A program made the translations under genes and the position numbers. From Tubiluchus corallicola (lineage: Eukaryota; Priapulida; Priapulimorpha; Priapulimorphida; Tubiluchidae), in assembly GCA_030141605.1 (NCBI GenBank), contig JAQGDQ010000866.1, forward strand, positions 55,001 through 86,699: a stretch of DNA of 31,699 nt, read 5' to 3'. The notes under the pieces are model-generated. The model was not told the DNA's origin and did not search any database. It saw only the letters and a list, made by a program, of their open reading frames with translations. Of this stretch, positions 21,301 to 27,100 are shown in pieces (position 1 is the first letter of the stretch; each line of letters begins with the position of its first letter).

Positions 21301-21411
21301 ATAAGTCACTATGTGATAGCACTGACAACAAATATATTTATAGCTTTACTTTACTGCATAGCAAAAATACTCACCAGTTGGCATATCAGTCTAAGTGAAA
21401 AGTTAGACTAG
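3201..21411 (+). CDS. PIGN: PIGN, GPI ethanolamine phosphate transferase 1 (15 exons; 5' part outside window)
   Basis: Joined exons: 3201-3331, 3892-4587, 5804-5876, 8569-8671, 10372-10464, 11741-11832, 12504-12554, 14303-14366, 14830-14938, 15626-15728, 16585-16675, 17139-17290, 19041-19116, 20282-20398, 21247-21411. They give about 704 residues ending at TAG. The known protein is about 930 residues, so roughly the first quarter is missing upstream. PIGN is an ER membrane enzyme that adds ethanolamine phosphate to the first mannose of the GPI-anchor precursor. Seen here are the alkaline-phosphatase-superfamily metal motif [11 protein letters not shown], then [17 protein letters not shown], then the multi-span PigN domain with family motifs [20 protein letters not shown] and [14 protein letters not shown] near the C-terminus. 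Every intron is GT..AG and all phases fit, with no frameshift or internal stop, so the gene appears intact. Neighbouring ACIN1 converges from the other strand. Confidence 0.96.
3410..3800. mobile_element. TIR element family A, full copy (391 bp)
   Basis: It begins AAGCCTTTTCGCAGTTCC and ends GAAACTGTGAAAAGACTT, an inverted pair. Inside are a second inverted pair, GGTCAAAGGTTAAGTGTACC near the left and its complement near the right, and the motif ACCTTACCTAGTTCAT. It has no coding capacity; the 60-aa frame inside is chance. It fills most of the intron between PIGN exons 1 and 2. The target duplication is not resolved. Confidence 0.8.
3892..4587 (+). CDS. PIGN: PIGN exon 2: end of catalytic domain and first C-terminal membrane span
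   Basis: This is the largest exon here, at 696 nt. The acceptor is ttatttag and the donor is G|gtaagt. It opens with the second metal-site motif [17 protein letters not shown]. The stretch [20 protein letters not shown] followed by [11 protein letters not shown] is characteristic of PIGN. A charged helical linker rich in Lys and Arg follows, then a hydrophobic span around [18 protein letters not shown], and the start of the next span ([10 protein letters not shown]). An open frame begins before the exon, but its upstream ATG at 3858 is intronic and is not a start. Reading past the donor gives a false C-terminus at 4655. Confidence 0.96.
4698..5301. mobile_element. TIR element family A, composite copy, opposite orientation
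   Basis: It begins AAGCCTTTTCACAGTTTC and ends CTTTGAAAAGGCT. The left half occurs twice in tandem (4698-4916 and 4917-5135). The middle (AACTAGGTAAGGTTCTAGCT) and right end then appear once. The family is inverted relative to 3410-3800, so the two copies flank PIGN exon 2 as an inverted pair. Confidence 0.75.
5388..5559. mobile_element. hAT-like element fragment, right end
   Basis: It shares ACCTTGACAAATGAGT, TGTAAATG.ACGCTCGTTT and CAGGTTGGTCAAAT with the complete element at 6557-6982. It ends in a C-rich run followed by AGCTACGCCACTG. The inverted form of that end, CAGTGGCGTAGCT, is a typical hAT terminus. The left half is missing. Confidence 0.65.
5640..5752 (+). mobile_element. SINE/LINE 3'-tail-like segment ending in (GAT)n
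   Basis: Contains AGAATTCTGCCTGCCCAATG, TCTACAATAGACGTGACGGG and a run of ATGATG repeats, a common tail for retroposons. The same start and end sequences bracket the 30-bp minisatellite at 19276-20095, so this is a dispersed family with one unit here and many there. No A/B box was recognised. Confidence 0.5.
5804..5876 (+). CDS. PIGN: PIGN exon 3
   Basis: Acceptor tttttcttgcag, donor CA|gtaagt. Phases 1 in and 2 out. It encodes [19 protein letters not shown] and SQVWQQ, a hydrophobic span that continues the one begun at the end of exon 2. It matches the expected position of the second span of the PigN domain. Confidence 0.92.
5923..6538. repeat. 88-bp minisatellite, 7 copies
   Basis: The unit begins ATTTGTTTGCTATTAAAGGA and contains AATAATCTAAGGCATA. 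Copies start at 5923, 6011, 6099, 6187, 6275, 6363 and 6451 with only a few substitutions. The array begins 46 nt after the PIGN exon 3 donor. Confidence 0.96.
6557..6982. mobile_element. hAT-like nonautonomous element with perfect 8-bp target duplication
   Basis: CTACTTAT occurs at 6549-6556 and again at 6983-6990, flanking a 426-bp element. The left end is TAGGGGCGTATCC and the right end reads GGACACTG; related ends in this window (CAGTGGCGTAGC) are hAT-type. It inserted directly after the 88-bp array. A C19 tract lies inside at 6940-6958. No transposase is encoded. Confidence 0.85.
7154..7797. mobile_element. Possible TIR element
   Basis: The left end GGTGTAGCGAGTAG and the inverted right end GGCGTATCAAGG are similar, and both are followed by GGGGCA-type sequence. 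No convincing target duplication was found. Otherwise the stretch is noncoding AT-rich intron. Confidence 0.35.
7798..8568. other. Intron 3 remainder, one short hairpin
   Basis: No gene or array is seen. CAGTGGGCT at 8107-8115 pairs with AGCCCACTG about 25 nt later, a small hairpin probably from an old transposon end. The rest is AT-rich up to the exon 4 acceptor. Confidence 0.4.
8569..8671 (+). CDS. PIGN: PIGN exon 4
   Basis: Acceptor cttttcag, donor TTA|gtaagt. It completes a Gln codon and ends in phase 0. It encodes [15 protein letters not shown] and then a hydrophobic helix [15 protein letters not shown]. This is the variable loop and next span of the PigN domain. Confidence 0.88.
8932..9043. 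repeat. 56-bp tandem duplication
   Basis: Two units, each beginning TTCATAGATGGCAGCA and containing TCTTACCGTAGCAAAACACT, differ at two or three bases. Confidence 0.92.
9308..9821. mobile_element. hAT-like MITE, nested, with 8-bp target duplication
   Basis: AATTAACT flanks both sides (9300-9307 and 9822-9829). The left end is CGGGGATGAGAA and the inverted right end CAGAGATGAGAA. The 514-bp element has no intact protein; the 112-aa frame starting at 9626 runs out of it and is chance. A close copy is at 11181-11679. Confidence 0.85.
10372..10464 (+). CDS. PIGN: PIGN exon 5 (in-frame 31-codon exon)
   Basis: Acceptor ttttgtag, donor CTG|gtaatt. Phase 0 at both ends, 93 nt. It encodes [20 protein letters not shown] and [11 protein letters not shown]. 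The LSFFYR start is conserved in the family. Direct copies of a ~500-bp transposon lie in both flanking introns (9308-9821 and 11181-11679). Confidence 0.92.
11181..11679. mobile_element. Second copy of the 9308 MITE, left-truncated
   Basis: It shares CGGAATTCCGAGTTTTTGGA through TCACTTTGTTTACATCACGT to the right end TTCTCATCCCTG with high identity and the same orientation. The first ~15 bp are missing. The rest of this intron (10465-11180) is AT-rich with no recognised element. Confidence 0.85.
11741..11832 (+). CDS. PIGN: PIGN exon 6
   Basis: Acceptor ttttgtag, donor GT|gtaagt. Phase 0 in and 2 out. It encodes [20 protein letters not shown] then [11 protein letters not shown]. The FPLLPVVGR motif is typical of PIGN. 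The reading frame past the donor is intron. Confidence 0.93.
12504..12554 (+). CDS. PIGN: PIGN exon 7 (51-nt micro-exon)
   Basis: Acceptor ctttttag, donor AG|gtaaac. Phases 2 in and 2 out. It encodes [17 protein letters not shown], part of a membrane helix. It is identified by splice sites, matching phases on both sides and the expected hydrophobic character at this position. Confidence 0.87.
   Translation, partial: SSYRSNLCYPDCIRYN
12892..14243. repeat. 53-56-bp minisatellite, about 25 copies
   Basis: The unit is GCATTTGGGTGCTGGTTTG, a T6-T8 run, CTAAACAAAATGAAAA, then ACTTTGTGTAT. Length changes between copies lie mostly in the T run and AAAATG/AAATG. Variants cluster (CACTTTG early; GAAGAAAC and GGTTGGTT later), showing stepwise expansion. 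All long frames in it are repeat shadows. It ends about 60 nt before PIGN exon 8. Confidence 0.96.
14303..14366 (+). CDS. PIGN: PIGN exon 8
   Basis: Acceptor ctgtttcag, donor CAG|gtaata. Phase 2 in and 0 out. It encodes [20 protein letters not shown] and Q. It starts about 60 nt after the end of the 55-bp minisatellite at 12892-14243, so its branch point must lie in that short gap or in the last array units. Confidence 0.87.
14448..14640. mobile_element. TIR element family A, left half only
   Basis: It begins AAGCCTTTCCACAGTTTC and continues through CTATAGGTCAGAGGTTAAG to CATAGAGTGATTT, matching 4698-4900. The remainder is absent. Confidence 0.75.
14830..14938 (+). CDS. PIGN: PIGN exon 9
   Basis: Acceptor gaatttag, donor G|gtgagt. 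Phase 0 in and 1 out. It encodes [20 protein letters not shown] then [16 protein letters not shown]. The KQGLP..N.IISW motif is a recognisable PIGN signature. Confidence 0.94.
15163..15583 (+). repeat. Dispersed repeat family C, copy 1
   Basis: Contains AATTCAAACTTCTG, GACAGTGCGCTA, GACGAATGACGTCATTGGAA, ATTGCAGTTTCATTACTAAA and CTAACCTCCTAGAA in that order. An inverted copy lies at 30537-31034. The class is unknown. Confidence 0.75.
15626..15728 (+). CDS. PIGN: PIGN exon 10
   Basis: Acceptor ttttgtag, donor AG|gtatgt. Phase 1 in and 2 out. It encodes [20 protein letters not shown] followed by [14 protein letters not shown] degenerate 14-bp minisatellite begins 55 nt after the donor. Confidence 0.93.
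15784..16425. repeat. Degenerate 14-bp minisatellite
   Basis: Core CATGGTTCACGGGT repeated about 45 times, with variants such as CATGATTCACAGGT and insertions of ATCACGGGT. It begins 55 nt after the PIGN exon 10 donor. Open frames of up to 149 aa across it are repeat shadows. Confidence 0.93.
16585..16675 (+). CDS. PIGN: PIGN exon 11
   Basis: Acceptor ttttttag, donor CAA|gtaaga. Phase 2 in and 0 out. It encodes [20 protein letters not shown] then [11 protein letters not shown]. The Y-E-x-L-F start after LLST and the Glu after the Cys-rich span match the family pattern. Confidence 0.9.
17139..17290 (+). CDS. PIGN: PIGN exon 12 with FFGTGNIAS motif
   Basis: Acceptor gttttcag, donor AG|gtaagc. 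Phase 0 in and 2 out. It encodes [20 protein letters not shown], a hydrophobic helix and then [11 protein letters not shown]. The last motif is among the most conserved in PIGN. Confidence 0.95.
17643..18267. repeat. GC-rich 37-bp minisatellite, about 17 copies
   Basis: The unit is ACGGGAAAACACCCGTTACG then GGATGCCGTCGCCGAGT. It is rich in CpG, unlike the AT-rich intron around it. Variants alternate in blocks: CCGTTACGGGATG, CATTACGCGACGCCGTTG and GCATTACGGGACG. Three overlapping + frames of over 200 aa are open only because the unit has no stop in any + frame. Confidence 0.96.
18299..18832. mobile_element. TIR element family B, copy 1 (left end lost)
   Basis: It runs from CTAGTTATTCACATATCCTG to TGCCAACTTATGGACGGTTG and is colinear with 29464-29883, with about 150 bp extra in the middle. 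The inverted right end matches the left end of the copy at 31648. The left TIR is missing just beside the 37-bp array. Confidence 0.75.
18941..19062 (+). repeat. 61-bp tandem duplication spanning the PIGN exon 13 acceptor
   Basis: Units 18941-19001 and 19002-19062 differ only at the last base. Each holds GTGATTCCTATTCATAATGT, the acceptor ATTTATTTACAG and the first 21 nt of exon 13. Using the upstream AG (18978-18979) would shift the frame and meet TGA at 19044-19046. Confidence 0.95.
19041..19116 (+). CDS. PIGN: PIGN exon 13
   Basis: Acceptor ttatttacag, donor AAG|gtatgt. Phase 2 in and 0 out. It encodes [16 protein letters not shown] and then TMGALMMLK, near-canonical PIGN sequence. A 61-bp duplication upstream carries an identical acceptor plus 21 nt of exon at 18979-19000. 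The copy at 19041 keeps the frame, so it is taken as the real one. Confidence 0.95.
19126..19185. repeat. 30-bp perfect tandem duplication just after PIGN exon 13
   Basis: ACTGACATATTGGTTAATGC plus CTACTTTGGAC type sequence occurs twice in direct succession, 10 nt past the exon 13 donor. Confidence 0.92.
19276..20075. repeat. 30/31-bp minisatellite, about 26 copies
   Basis: The core CTGCCCAATGTCCACAAC is followed by either ACACATAACAG (30 bp) or AGATGTAAACAGG (31 bp). The two types are interspersed in runs. The first unit follows TTTAGAATTCTGC and the last is followed by TAACGGACATAATCACGATG, matching both flanks of the single unit at 5686-5740. Frames of up to 297 aa on either strand are repeat shadows. 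Confidence 0.95.
20282..20398 (+). CDS. PIGN: PIGN exon 14
   Basis: Acceptor ttatttag, donor TTG|gtgagt. Phase 0 at both ends, 39 codons. It encodes [20 protein letters not shown] and then a hydrophobic span ending IMSDFMGL. The last 44 nt plus 21 nt of intron form the first unit of a six-copy tandem array (20355-20744). Confidence 0.94.
20355..20744 (+). repeat. 65-bp tandem array made of PIGN exon 14 end plus splice donor, 6 copies
   Basis: Copies start at 20355, 20420, 20485, 20550, 20615 and 20680. Each has 44 nt identical or nearly so to the exon end (GTCTCTTCTTATTGGTTCTC through CATGGGATTG) and 21 nt of intron starting GTGAGT. Copy 5 has GTGAAT and copy 6 reads CATGTGATTG. Extending past the first donor gives Val-Ser-Leu-stop. 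Confidence 0.97.
20745..21246. other. Last PIGN intron remainder
   Basis: No repeat with a second copy in the window and no gene. A G12 tract lies at 21173-21184. A polypyrimidine tract precedes the exon 15 acceptor. Confidence 0.6.
21247..21411 (+). CDS. PIGN: PIGN terminal exon 15
   Basis: Acceptor ctttttcag, phase 0, stop TAG at 21409-21411. It encodes [20 protein letters not shown], a last membrane span and a short polar tail ending SEKLD. HFFF..... [14 protein letters not shown] is the conserved C-terminal signature of the family. An AATAAA lies 41 nt after the stop. Confidence 0.96.
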   Translation, partial: HFFFMVQDSGSWLDIGTSISHYVIALTTNIFIALLYCIAKILTSWHISLSEKLD

Positions 21412-21451
21412 AATGTGAACTTGTTAAACATTAGGTAAGAACTTTCATGTA

Positions 21452-21457
21452 AATAAA
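21452..21457 (+). terminator. Candidate PIGN polyadenylation signal, proximal
   Basis: AATAAA 41 nt after the PIGN stop. Alternative AATAAA hexamers are at 22321-22326 and 22715-22720. The last is followed by a GT-rich stretch (GTATGTTTGATGTGTAC), which better fits a 3' processing site. Which is used cannot be told from sequence. Confidence 0.45.
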
Positions 21458-21528
21458 TTAAAGAAAGCGAGTTTGCAATGTACTGTTCTCATATACAGTA
21501 AATACACATACACATATACAGTCATATA

Positions 21529-22110
21529 CAGTAAGTATGCATGACTCGAACATCTCGGGACCGGAAATTTTGTTCAACTTATGCGAGGGTTCAAGTTAGA
21601 CAATGTTTGTAAGAAAACAAGACTGAGTCACTCATCAACGTGGGACAGTACACTAGTAACACTACAGCCTGTGAAAATGACAAACTGAGCATTTAATCAA
21701 ATATTAAACATGTTTTATGAATAATCAAAAATAAAATGACTGGTCCACCTCTATTGTAGTCTCAGTAGCATGGTTAATAGAATTCGGCAATAATACTGTG
21801 ATCTACATTAAGCCACGTTTGTTAAGCCATGCTGTGTTTAGTGTTCTGCTAAGGTAATACAAGAAATCTTAGCATTTTTGAAGAAACTAGTAGTTAAAAT
21901 TGTAACGTGGTGCACACTTTCACATAGGATTTCTCATTTGGGAAGTTGTTTGAGATAGGTGGGGTAATTTCAGTCAGATTCTTATAAATTGTACCGGGAA
22001 TTCAGTTTGAGTTACACGACGTTTCTTAAAGGGAAAATTCGTTCCAGGAGCTCTGTCCGAGACACTCATGAATTTGAGTCATACCGGTTCAAGTTATACA
22101 TTGTTTACTG
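21529..22110. mobile_element. pogo-like nonautonomous element with TA target duplication
   Basis: TA at 21527-21528 and 22111-22112 flanks ends CAGTAAGTATGCATGACTCG and, inverted on the right, CAGTAAACAATGTATAACTT. CAGT ends with TA target sites are typical of pogo/Tigger within Tc1-mariner. Both ends continue with similar CTTGAACC/CTCGAAC sequence. No transposase. It lies in the convergent 3' region. Confidence 0.75.
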
Positions 22111-22257
22111 TAAATTAAAGAAATAGGTTAAACTTTCACAGAAATCAACTTAAATAAATTAGAGAAATTGTGTTTATATCATCGTGTTGATGTGAGGCTG
22201 AATGTTTTAAAACTCACATCATTAGAAGATCGTAGAATCATTGAAGTCATTAAATTC

Positions 22258-22370
22258 GTTCAAGGTTATAATGTCTATTATAAAACAATGTTCATCGTTC
22301 AAGGTTATAATAATGTCTATAATAAAACAATGTTCATTGTTCAAGGTTATAATAATGTCAATCAATGTTC
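22258..22370. repeat. 39-42-bp tandem repeat, 3 copies
   Basis: Units start GTTCAAGGTTATAA at 22258, 22297 and 22339. The first two also carry ATAAAACAATGTTCAT. The second unit contains the AATAAA at 22321. Confidence 0.9.
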
Positions 22371-22714
22371 AAAGCAAGAACCTCTCCTGGCTTACTAGGA
22401 CGTTGTTTTACTTTTGAAATTAATAGGACACATTATAATCTAAGAAAGTTGTTTTTAGTAAAAGAACTGTTTGTCTGTGGAACAGCTTACCTGAGTGTAT
22501 AGTATTATATATGGTGCTGCCATCTCTTAGCGGATAAAACGGACAAAGTTTGCTATTTGCCAATGGTGTTAGCCCCCAGTACAAATGCTTTTTAGGAAAA
22601 AATACGACAGACACTATCATAATTTGATATCATCAACAGTGACTGTAGTAATTAATTTTAAATATTTTTACAATTGTGCGCTTTTTATCTATTGAGTTTA
22701 CACTTTTCTCACAT

Positions 22715-22720
22715 AATAAA
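22715..22720 (+). terminator. Candidate PIGN polyadenylation signal, distal
   Basis: AATAAA followed within 5-25 nt by GT-rich sequence. If used, the PIGN 3' UTR is about 1.3 kb and ends close to the ACIN1 3' end. Confidence 0.4.
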
Positions 22721-22837
22721 ACGTATGTTTGATGTGTACATATATATATATGTGTACAGCTCTTATATATTTAAGCTATTATGTTTCAAACCTGTTGTAA
22801 ATGTAACACAAAGCAAATACATTGGAGGAAAGTGAAT

Positions 22838-22903
22838 GAAGAGAAGTCATTGTTTATTTGAAGAGATGTCATTGTTTATTTGAAGAGAAGTCATTGTTTA
22901 TTA
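22838..22903 (-). terminator. Triplicated 22-bp unit carrying AATAAA; candidate ACIN1 poly(A) region
   Basis: Units starting at 22838, 22860 and 22882 read GAAGAGAAGTCATTGTTTAT(T), each holding TTTATT, which is AATAAA on the minus strand (22853, 22875, 22897). They lie 1.2 kb beyond the ACIN1 stop. I saw no other minus-strand AATAAA between 22904 and 24098, so they are the likeliest 3' end. Confidence 0.5.
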
Positions 22904-24098
22904 TCACATTAAAATCTCTGTTTACAGCAGAACACATTGAAACATTTTAATACGCAAGTCAAAGACAGTGATTCTTTATAAACTCCATGTTTATCACTTT
23001 TGCGACCAACTAAATACAGATTATATTTCTCACACGCAAACAATTCAAAAAACTATTTGGCGATAGGAAAAACTGCCTTAATGCACGAAAGCGTATCGAC
23101 TGTGTGTGGAATGCGTAACATTACGCGCTTAAGAAATCTGATCAATTCAACACACGAGTTCTATAAAGATTAGGGGTAGTAAGTGGGTGGTGCCCTAGTC
23201 TACTAGTAGAGCCAGTCTGTAAAGATTAGGAGTGGACCCATGAATTAGTGGTAAAACTGAAGAACCACGACATTGTCAAGTCACGTACACCACACACATC
23301 AGACTAAAACTCAAAATACCTGCTGTTACATTAATTAACACATTAATAGAGCAAATTCAATGTTACAGGCTTAAAATGTTATGACTACCTACGTTAAGTT
23401 GTGACAAGAGTGCCAAATGTTATGACTATGCACATTATGTTGTGACAATAGAGTGCAAAATGTTATGACTACGCACATTATGTTGTGACAATAAAGTGCA
23501 AACTTTAGTAAAGTCAAACACACACCTGGGTAACACGAACACCTGTATGTAATGCCAGAATGCATTGCTATGTATGAAAACATTGTAACACAGAGAAGCG
23601 TTACTCAAGTAAATACAGGTAAATGAACGACATAAACAAGAATCGTTTAAAAACAAAGTAGTTCACATTTAAAGAATAGCCAAAAAACTAGTTAGATATA
23701 TGAAGTATTTGCATCAACAAACACGAATAATCATGAGAGCAGTCGTAAGCAAAAACAATGTATAAATGTGATTAATCTGCAAAAGGGTAAGTGAAATCAC
23801 ACAAATGAAGTCGTAAATTTAACAACCAGTCGAAAAAGAAAACACAAGTTTACTTAAACTTCTCAGATACTCGGATTTAATGCGATAAAAACTCTAGTGC
23901 CTTTTCTCAGTAGAATAAACGTAAATACGAACGTTATGCGGCACGAAACTACAATTTCAGCAACTTAGCAATGATTTTACTAACTAAAAGCAAAATGATA
24001 GTCTGTATTAACAATTAAAATTCAATTAAGAAATTACAAAGTAGCCGATACGGTCGTCACGGAAACACTTCTGAACATTTGACACTAAACAAACAAGA
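22904..24098 (-). other. ACIN1: Probable ACIN1 3' UTR
   Basis: Noncoding stretch between the ACIN1 stop and the triplicated AATAAA. Small frames here (about 64-73 aa) look random. It contains a three-copy 41-43-bp repeat at 23374-23500. Confidence 0.4.
23374..23500. repeat. 41-43-bp tandem repeat, 3 copies
   Basis: Units start AAATGTTATGACTA at 23374, 23415 and 23458 and contain GTTGTGACAA.AGAGTGC. The second and third are the most alike. Confidence 0.92.
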
Positions 24099-24164
24099 TT
24101 AATGTCGCCGACGACGGCTTTTACTTCTACTACGATTTTCTCTGCTTCGCTCACGGTGCTTTTC
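24099..24164 (-). CDS. ACIN1: ACIN1 terminal exon: short RS tail and stop
   Basis: Acceptor tactttag, phase 0, 22 codons including TAA. It encodes [20 protein letters not shown] and H. The frame continues past the acceptor into the intron, so the ATG at 24235 is a false start. The tail is short relative to vertebrate Acinus. Confidence 0.82.
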   Translation of the reverse strand, partial: EKHRERSRENRSRSKSRRRRH

Positions 24165-27100
24165 CTAAAGTAACGAAATTCAACTTTATTAGTTTGGATG
24201 TCATTGGATACAAAGTGGATAACAAACCTTTCCACAGTTGCTGTAGGTCAAAGGTCAAGTGTACCACGGCAGCGCGTTTCAACTACAACCATTACGTGAC
24301 GTGTGGATAAAGCAAAGCCGTCTGCTGCATCAGTTCAGCAAACTTCAGTTGTTTTAGGTGGACTTTACTTATTTATGCATTAGTCTGTGCATAGAGTGAT
24401 TTGCTAGCAGGATCTTGCTTGGGAACAAGAAAAAATGAACTAGGTAAGGTCTTAGCTAGCTGTTTAAACTGTTACCTTTCCAACAGCTTGGGCTGCAGGG
24501 TGTTGTCAAGTGTACACAAATGCGTTATCTGGCACAATTAATCTTTGCAAGTGTACACAAATGCATTATCTGGTACAATTAACCTTTGATCTTTTCACAG
24601 TTTCATTGTACGCACGTGCAGTTGCTGTAGGTCAAAGGTTAAATGTACCAGAGCAATGTGTCTTAACTACAACCGTCCCATGACATGTGGGTCTTTAATG
24701 AGTCACTGCACTTATTCTTATACATAAAGATACATTGGTTAGATAAATTTGATTCAAAATAAACCTTTTCACAGTTCCAGTGATTGATGATGATCGTGAA
24801 AAGGTCAAAGGTTAAATGTACCAGACAACGCATTTGTGTACACTTGACAAGGCCTCACAGCCCACGCTGTTGTAATACTAACAGTTTTAACACCAAGAAC
24901 CTTACCTAGTTTCATTCTTTCTTGTTTCCAAGCAAAATCCCACTAGTAAATCACTCTACACCTACATAATTAAGTTAAACAACTGAAGTTACTGAAGCGA
25001 TGCTTTGCTTTAGCCACAGACTTGCTGGAATGCAGATGGCTTTGCTTTACCCACACGTCACATGATGATTGTAGTTGTGTTGCTGTGATACACTTCAATT
25101 AACCACTGATCTACAGCAACTAGGCGTGTGCACAATGAAACTGTGAAAAGGCTTATTGCAAAGAATGCTTATCAAAAAAAATTGAATTTTCCAAGTAAAT
25201 TACACAATTGTGTCTTTAATTTTGTCTTACAGCAACATGTCTACTGCAGATTTTGTAAAATATTGACTCTGTTCTATGGTTCTTTCCACAAACTCCTGAA
25301 CAAATTCTACTCTCCATTACTTAATCATTATTCTACTCTCCATTACTTAATCATTATTCTACTCTCCATTACTTAACCATTATTCTACTCTCCATTACTT
25401 AATCATTATTCTACTCTCCATTACTTAATCATTATTCTACTCTCCATTACTTAATCATTATTCTACTCTCCATTACTTAACCATTATTCTACTCTCCATT
25501 ACTTAATCATTATTCTACTCTCCATTACTTAATCATTATTCTACTCTCCATTACTTAATCATTATTCTACTCTCCATTACCTAATCATTATTCTACTCTC
25601 CATTACTTAACCATTATTCTACTCTCCATTACTTAATCATTATTCTACTCTCCATTACTTAATCATTATTCTACTCTCCATTACTTAATCATTATTCTAC
25701 TCCCCATTACTTAATCATTATTCTACTCTCCATTACTTAATCATTATTCTACTCTCCATTACTTAATCATTATTCTACTCTCCATTACCTAATCATTATT
25801 CTACTCTCCATTACTTAACCATTATTCTACTCTCCATTACTTAATCATTATTCTACTCTCCATTACTTAATCATTATTCTACTCTCCATTACTTAATCAT
25901 TATTCTACTCTCCATTACTTAATCATTATTCTACTCTCCATTACTTAATCATTATTCTACTCTCCATTACTTAATCATTATTCTACTCTCCATTACTTAA
26001 TCATTATTCTACTCTCCATTACTTAATCATTATTCTACTCTCCATTACCTAATCATTATTCTACTCTCCATTACCTAATCATTATTCTACTCTCCATTAC
26101 TTAATCATTATTCTACTCTCCATTACATAATCATTATTCTACTCTCCATTACCTAATCATTATTCTACTCTCCATTACTTAATCATTATTCTACTCTCCA
26201 TTACTTAATCATTATTCTACTCTCCATTACTTAATCATTATTCTACTCTCCATTACTTAATCATTATTCTACTCTCCATTACTTAACCATTATTCTACTC
26301 TCCATTACTTAATCATTATTCTACTCTCCATTACTTAATCATTATTCTACTCTCCATTACTTAACCATTATTCTACTCTCCATTACTTAATCATTATTCT
26401 ACTCTCCATTACTTAATCATTATTCTACTCTCCATTACTTAATCATTATTCTACTCTCCATTACTTAATCATTATTCTACCACTACTTAATCATTATTCT
26501 ACTCTCCATTACTTAATCATTATTCTACTCTCCATTACCTAATCATTATTCTACTCTCCATTACCTAATCATTATTCTACTCTCCATTACTTAATCATTA
26601 TTCTACTCTCCATTACTTAATCATTATTCTACTCTCCATTACTTAATCATTATTCTACTCTCCATTACTTAATCATTATTCTACTCTCCATTACATAATC
26701 ATTATTCTACTCTCCATTACTTAATCGTTATTCTACTCTCCATTACTTAATCGTTATTCTACTCTCCATTACTTAATCATTATTCTACTCTCCATTACTT
26801 AATCATTATTCTACTCTCCATTACTTAATCATTATCATTAATTATTAATTACTTGGAATGCAAAATCTTACTTCTCGTTCCTTCTGCACCGCCTCAGCTT
26901 CTTCCTTCTCTTTCTTGGCGATGAGACGCCTTCGCCGTTCTCGCTCCTCCATACGCTGAGCTCTTTCCTTCTCTTTTTGTGCAAACTAGAGGAAATGGGA
27001 TTTGACTCACAAACGTGGCAATTAAACATTCATATATTTTACACTTACAAATACGAAATGTTCGTGATTCAGCGTTTTTATCAGGGATGTTACTGAAACT

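Noticed and set aside
22168-22398. 76-residue + frame in the PIGN 3' region
   Set aside because: Made largely of a three-copy 39-42-bp repeat; no start context or family similarity.
25303-26838. CRISPR-like regular spacing
   Set aside because: The repeats are head to tail with no spacers, in a eukaryotic intron. The same applies to the other arrays.
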